Of a stretch of 64,000 nt of DNA, positions 63,443 to 64,000 are shown one piece after another. This DNA comes from Polluticaenibacter yanchengensis (GTDB lineage Bacteria > Bacteroidota > Bacteroidia > Chitinophagales > Chitinophagaceae), in NCBI GenBank assembly GCA_027854065.1, contig JAQGEF010000001.1, forward strand, positions 62,001 through 126,000, given 5' to 3'. The translations under genes were made by a program, and so were the position numbers. The notes below the pieces were generated by a model. It was not told the DNA's origin. It did not search any database and was given only the letters and a program-made list of their open reading frames with translations. Each line of letters begins with the position of its first letter. Position 1 is the stretch's first letter.

Positions 63443-64000
63443 TTATGGTTGAACTAAAGTACCGGAAGCAGTGGTAGTAAAAGTTCTGTTACCCCATTCC
63501 CCCTGCATTTTTACATTGCAAAACTTAGCTACTAATTTGCCACTTGCATTTTTACTTATAAAAACACTGCCTTCATAAGCAACATAATACACGCTTTGAC
63601 TAATAGTAGTAATCGCAACAGAATACCTGGAACTTGCTGAAGTCAGGCCAGAGTAAGTAACTATCTGATATTTTCCTTCTTCAATCGGGTTGCTATTCCA
63701 TGAAGGATGCAAATAAAGCTTCAAATCTGGCCCACCCCATTGGCCAATGGAAAAATGATTACTGCCGAGTGATGCGTCTTTTCCAAAAGAAACTGTACCA
63801 TTAGAGATATCAGACAGACTGCTAAACTCCACAGAATTATTCTTTATATTACAACTTACAGTTTCGCTATCTTCTATTTTAATAAAAACACTATCTAAAA
63901 CGTAATCCTGGCAGTATGGAGAATGAACATTTACATAATACCATCCCTGATGATCTTTTGTCAGGTAAGTTTCTTTATAATAACCACCGGTACCTAATCG
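63443..64000 (-). CDS. Uncharacterised protein, C-terminal part (partial)
   Basis: The open frame continues without a stop to the right edge (185 visible residues, beginning RLGTGGYYKETYLTKDHQGW and ending ASGTLVQP), so the true start lies outside the window; a GTG at 63832 is not a real start. The visible part is beta-rich with two layers: a segment with WYYVNVHSPYCQDYVLDSVF and a later domain (GTVSFGKDASLGSNHFSIGQWGGPDLKLYLHP, FCNVKMQGEWGNRTFTTTASGTL) resembling a lipocalin-like/immunoglobulin-like extracellular module. No family is assigned. Confidence 0.75.
   Translation of the reverse strand, partial: RLGTGGYYKETYLTKDHQGWYYVNVHSPYCQDYVLDSVFIKIEDSETVSCNIKNNSVEFSSLSDISNGTVSFGKDASLGSNHFSIGQWGGPDLKLYLHPSWNSNPIEEGKYQIVTYSGLTSASSRYSVAITTISQSVYYVAYEGSVFISKNASGKLVAKFCNVKMQGEWGNRTFTTTASGTLVQP

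Overview
The window comes from a member of the Bacteroidota, most likely the Chitinophagaceae or a close relative. The evidence is a C-terminal type-IX-secretion-style sorting domain on an alpha-amylase, TAnnTTTG/TTG-type promoters, few purine-rich ribosome binding sites, many lipoproteins, moderate-to-low GC, and Bacteroidota-typical genes (DUF4954 protein, short 2-isopropylmalate synthase, BipA, Mqo, HsdR_N-only proteins). No rRNA, CRISPR array, prophage or intact transposase was found.

Layout. 1-3.7 kb: a partial AraC-type regulator divergent from an aldehyde dehydrogenase, a zinc alcohol dehydrogenase and a DUF779 protein. 3.9-5.0 kb: a coiled-coil protein with a J-like HPD motif. 5.4-12.2 kb: a tightly packed seven-gene operon of AdoMet decarboxylase, DUF4178 membrane protein, tiny membrane protein, DUF350, membrane-fused aminopropyltransferase, Tat/lipoprotein FAD amine-oxidase-like enzyme and a polytopic membrane protein; it looks like an envelope-linked polyamine pathway. 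12.2-13.5 kb: gene-free DNA with a ~140-bp direct repeat pair and an 11-bp tandem array. 13.5-15 kb: DUF2975/XRE pair and a small membrane protein.

15.3-25.1 kb is a defence island: type I restriction-modification genes in the order hsdM - rhuM-like - hsdS - PrrC-like anticodon nuclease - hsdR, plus GIY-YIG/DUF4357 and XRE genes. It is bounded on the right by a decayed 3' end of mnmE. The gene order and an R-x3-E...H triad match the E. coli prr locus, which implies a two-layer anti-phage system. 25.2-26 kb: a tRNA cluster (Ser-GCT, two identical Pro-TGG) interrupted by a four-helix-bundle gene.

26.5-64 kb is mostly housekeeping and metabolic: a TrpX-type ABC transporter; dacB and a subtilisin; sucD; leuA - ModF-like ABC - leuB; an ATP-grasp/GCS2 ligase pair; rpoN; DinB; typA; two envelope proteins; a large secreted GH13 alpha-amylase divergent from mqo with a shared duplicated operator; DUF4954; a GT-C-like membrane protein with a radical SAM/SPASM protein; a Bcr/CflA exporter with DUF2891; rlmB; and a partial gene at the right edge.

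A family of intergenic repeats, at least eight copies, is scattered through the window. Members begin near a T-rich tract followed by GGGGCTRTC, carry a variable hairpin in the middle and end in a GGCAGCC block. It is the most conspicuous structure that the genes do not explain.
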